Assembly: GCF_000764305.2 (NCBI RefSeq)
Contig: NW_025933451.1
Location: 62,001-126,000, forward strand
Direction: 5' to 3'
Origin: Hyalella azteca
Lineage: Eukaryota > Arthropoda > Malacostraca > Amphipoda > Hyalellidae
DNA: 64,000 nt
The notes beneath the pieces are model-generated. The model made no database searches and was not told the DNA's origin. It saw nothing but the letters and a program-made list of their open reading frames with translations. Positions within the stretch are counted from its first letter, which is position 1. Each line of letters opens with the position of its first letter. Below, piece by piece: positions 62,901 through 64,000 of this stretch. The position numbers were made by a program, and so were the translations under genes.

Positions 62901-63107
62901 TTATTCCGAACAGTGTATGCAAGTTTCCCCTCACATCGGCAGGTTCCTGCTCATCAACCACGTGGACCCCACCGGGCAGCTGGAATGGCTGATTCAGGTC
63001 CTCTTGGATGCTGAGGCCGCGGGTGAAAAAGTCCACATCATCAACCACATCCCGTGGGGATTTCTTCTAGAAGATTTCAGTCACAACATGAACCAAATCA
63101 TTTCCAG
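54487..63107 (+). CDS. SMPD1: Acid sphingomyelinase-type phosphodiesterase, 3'-partial gene (6 exons seen)
   Basis: Split gene for a secreted/lysosomal sphingomyelin phosphodiesterase, which hydrolyses sphingomyelin to ceramide and phosphocholine. Seen: a signal-peptide exon, two exons forming a six-cysteine saposin-B domain, then three metallophosphoesterase exons with TGDLSPHVVW, GNHESSPV, PGLRIVSLN, DPTGQLEWL and KVHIINHIP. Their order and spacing match the SMPD1 family; the saposin domain separates it from the SMPDL3 branch. Junction phases agree for exons 1/2 (phase 1), 2/3 (phase 0), 4/5 (phase 2) and 5/6 (phase 2). Exon 3 ends in phase 0 but exon 4 starts needing one base, so at least one exon is missing between them; it should hold the first Asp-x-His metal motif and roughly 70 residues. 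Exon 6 ends in phase 2 at a GT donor, so the C-terminal part, including the expected Gly-His-x-His ligands, lies beyond the window. Family assignment is secure; activity cannot be judged. Confidence 0.88.
56868..56932. repeat. ATT-rich tail joined to a conserved motif, copy 2
   Basis: A clean (att)n run of about 14 units followed by 'acgaagcaattatcgtggcg' tc, in the first intron of the sphingomyelinase gene. Confidence 0.65.
58024..58077. repeat. (GTCC)n tetranucleotide tract
   Basis: Imperfect run of gtcc/ttcc units about 90 bases before exon 2. A strand-asymmetric pyrimidine-rich tract of this kind is common in animal introns. Confidence 0.85.
58165..58325 (+). CDS. SMPD1: Exon 2 of acid sphingomyelinase: first part of saposin-B domain
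   Basis: Codes for VGCVECHAAVGSIEELLS and onward to CLDFHLFVEDVCIEMVQLAA. It holds four of the six saposin cysteines (Cys-x2-Cys, then one in EICLDF and one in EDVCIEM) in amphipathic helices. The acceptor AG at 58163-58164 is chosen because it restores the phase from exon 1; the AG two bases upstream would not. The donor GTGAGT at 58326 ends the exon in phase 0. In this family the saposin domain presents lipid to the catalytic domain. Confidence 0.85.
58622..58768 (+). CDS. SMPD1: Exon 3 of acid sphingomyelinase: end of saposin domain and linker
   Basis: 49 codons. Starts PQIVYVLNTTEHDVDTICHV, continues through FFGTCKSTLPTWNVTIP and ends in a Pro/Gly-containing linker (PEILPPVMG). The two remaining saposin cysteines (TICHVF and GTCKS) are here, and the TWNVTIP stretch corresponds to the SWN-containing linker of animal acid sphingomyelinases; NVT is a possible N-glycosylation site. 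The acceptor is CCACAG (58616-58621) and the donor GTGAGG at 58769. Phase is 0 at both ends. A minus-strand frame over the same bases is only a shadow. Confidence 0.88.
58769..60109 (+). other. Intron 3 interval where a catalytic exon is expected but not found
   Basis: By homology the exon coding for the first metallophosphoesterase motif (Asp-x-His-x-Asp) should be here. I read all frames and found no plausible candidate between good splice sites. The interval contains degenerate copies of a sequence around 'cataccacatcctgcactt' at 59195-59350 and a 13-bp array at 59396-59440. These repeats could have caused an assembly collapse. Confidence 0.6.
59396..59440. repeat. 13-bp minisatellite inside sphingomyelinase intron
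   Basis: About 3.5 copies of gtgagggcaatac. Just upstream (59195-59350) are three looser repeats that share 'cataccacatcctgcact'. Confidence 0.8.
60110..60268 (+). CDS. SMPD1: Exon 4 (as seen) of acid sphingomyelinase: GD and GNHE metal motifs
   Basis: Reads YVTGDLSPHVVWMLTEEDIS then ASVVDTAAVIRRYFPDTPVA, YTLGNHESSPVDS. TGD supplies the bridging Asp of the two-metal centre, and GNHE supplies the Asn ligand plus its neighbouring His. The acceptor is TTTAG (60105-60109) and the donor GTGATC at 60269. The exon begins with the last base of a split codon and ends with two bases of the next (phase 2). Spliced directly to exon 3 it would be out of frame and hit TGA within a few codons, which is the main evidence for a missing exon upstream. 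Confidence 0.92.
60664..60861 (+). CDS. SMPD1: Exon 5 (as seen) of acid sphingomyelinase: catalytic domain
   Basis: Reads FVVPEAYAAGFSMDWLYTLL then ETVWGDGGVPDTAMDTVLSG, GYYHWSPLPGLRIVSLNPNY and GQGNNW. The GGYYxxSPxPGLRxxSLN block is diagnostic for the acid sphingomyelinase metallophosphoesterase core. The acceptor ATTGCAG ends at 60663; the first base completes a Ser codon with exon 4. The donor GTAAAT begins at 60862, splitting the codon of a Trp that exon 6 completes. Open frames extending past the exon on either side are read-through into introns. Confidence 0.92.
61641..61671. repeat. Hairpin in sphingomyelinase intron 5
   Basis: Arms catggttgaat / attcaaccatg with a 9-base loop, perfect. 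Confidence 0.85.
62943..63107 (+). CDS. SMPD1: Exon 6 (as seen) of acid sphingomyelinase: His metal-ligand exon
   Basis: Reads FLLINHVDPTGQLEWLIQVL then LDAEAAGEKVHIINHIPWGF and LLEDFSHNMNQIIS. The acceptor AG at 62941-62942 is chosen because it completes the Trp split by the exon 5 donor, giving NNWFLLIN as in homologues; the AG at 62912-62913 would break phase. The His of HIINHIP corresponds to a metal/substrate ligand. The family usually has GHIPPG here; this gene has NHIPWG. The donor GTATTG at 63108 leaves two bases of a codon. The next exon is not in the window. Confidence 0.9.
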
Positions 63108-64000
63108 GTATTGTAAAGTCAACATTTATATTGTTATTCAATATAGTTATATTTGTTGCAAATTAGACATCATCGAAGTAATATATAGTGACAGTTCCAG
63201 TGGCGTACCAGCAACATTAACAGCAACTAAATTTCCTGGAGTCTGGTAAGAAGAACTTTGCGTCTGGTAAGAAAAACTTCAGAATCGACTCTACTAACGC
63301 TCAAAGTCCCATATAGGGTCCCTATCGAAATTCGAAGACCTGTCAGCCGCTGGCACACGGACGCCCCAAGTTCTTATGGCCGGGTAAATTAGAAGCTCTA
63401 TGTCCGCATTAGGTTCCGGTTGCCGCAGCGAAATAAGCGCCGAAATGGAATCTTATGAAATTACTCGTCGAGCTTGGGGCGATCGTGGGGCGCGCGTATT
63501 TGGTACCTAATACGTTCGGGACAGACACGGCCGAATATGAAAAATGCTTTAAAAAATGCCCCCTCCCTTCCCCCCCTTATGGGGGGAAGGGAAAACACCC
63601 TACGTGGCCGACTTGCTCCTGATTCACCCCTAAGTCGAATATAGTTCCTCTAAAACGACCTTAATCGGCACGAAAATTTTGACAGGGGTGTACTTATGCA
63701 TGTTATCATATATCATTTTTGTAGTATATTATTATCAACTAATACATTGGGGTAGCTATACAGTTATTCTCGTACATTTGCGCAATAGAGAGCGAGATCT
63801 TGTTCAGTTTATTAAAAACCTTACATGAGGCCTTCTTACATTAATTCTATTCGAAACATTTGAAATGGTAATATGCTCTACATAAAGCTACGCTCATCCA
63901 GCGTTATTCAAAGACTTCTGAAGGTTTCTATTTTGACTGCAAAATATTAACCTTCTGTATGCATGGTGCAGATTTTAGCATACGTTCTCTCAATAGTTTT
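63108..64000. other. Start of the next sphingomyelinase intron; no exon seen
   Basis: Follows the donor of exon 6. I find no Gly-His-x-His exon. It contains a short GC-rich hairpin at about 63565-63591 (stem ccttcccccc / ggggggaagg) and a doubled 'gtctggtaagaa' motif at 63241-63276. Confidence 0.5.

Overview
This window is animal nuclear DNA, most likely from an arthropod. The clues are AT-rich sequence, GT-AG introns, retrotransposons, a TTAGG-type telomere-like tract (the ancestral arthropod repeat), and a split gene of the acid sphingomyelinase family. A crustacean with a large, repeat-rich genome fits, but that is inference. Nothing looks bacterial: there are no operons, and most open frames are short chance frames or frames running through tandem repeats.

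Layout. From 1 to about 54.4 kb I recognise no host protein-coding exon. The stretch is intergenic or deep intronic DNA filled with repeats: (a) at least 18 unrelated minisatellite arrays (units from 13 to 95 bp); (b) a dispersed 2.1-kb duplication (1184-3237 and 10404-12525) and a 0.73-kb tandem duplication (38541-39996); (c) non-LTR retrotransposon pieces, a 5'-truncated 3' end at 9433-9775 inserted inside a minisatellite, and a family relative at 33974-35075 with a PHD-finger ORF1 start, a poly-A tail and 12-13 bp target site duplications, most of its body hidden by an N gap (34471-34788); (d) foldback or terminal-inverted-repeat elements at 13901-14031, 15473-15875, 17404-18190 (TTAA-flanked) and 50731-50942, plus an older relative of the 17.4-kb element near 5.24-5.50 kb. 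A perfect Tn5/Nextera mosaic-end adapter at 34925-34943 marks a library or assembly artefact beside the gap.

The one clear host gene starts at 54487 on the + strand and runs off the right side of the window: an acid sphingomyelinase (SMPD1-type) with signal peptide, saposin-B domain and metallophosphoesterase domain. Six exons are resolved (54487-54535, 58165-58325, 58622-58768, 60110-60268, 60664-60861, 62943-63107). Every junction agrees in phase except the one between exons 3 and 4, where the exon that should carry the first metal-binding motif (Asp-x-His) cannot be found. That exon is missing from the assembly, too divergent to see, or truly lost. The last metal ligands (Gly-His-x-His motif) should lie beyond the window.

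I did not find a convincing new biological system. The most useful second looks are the missing catalytic exon, the adapter-bearing chimera inside the retroelement, the hairpin with a telomere-like loop, the TTAA foldback family, and the pair of related 37-bp arrays.
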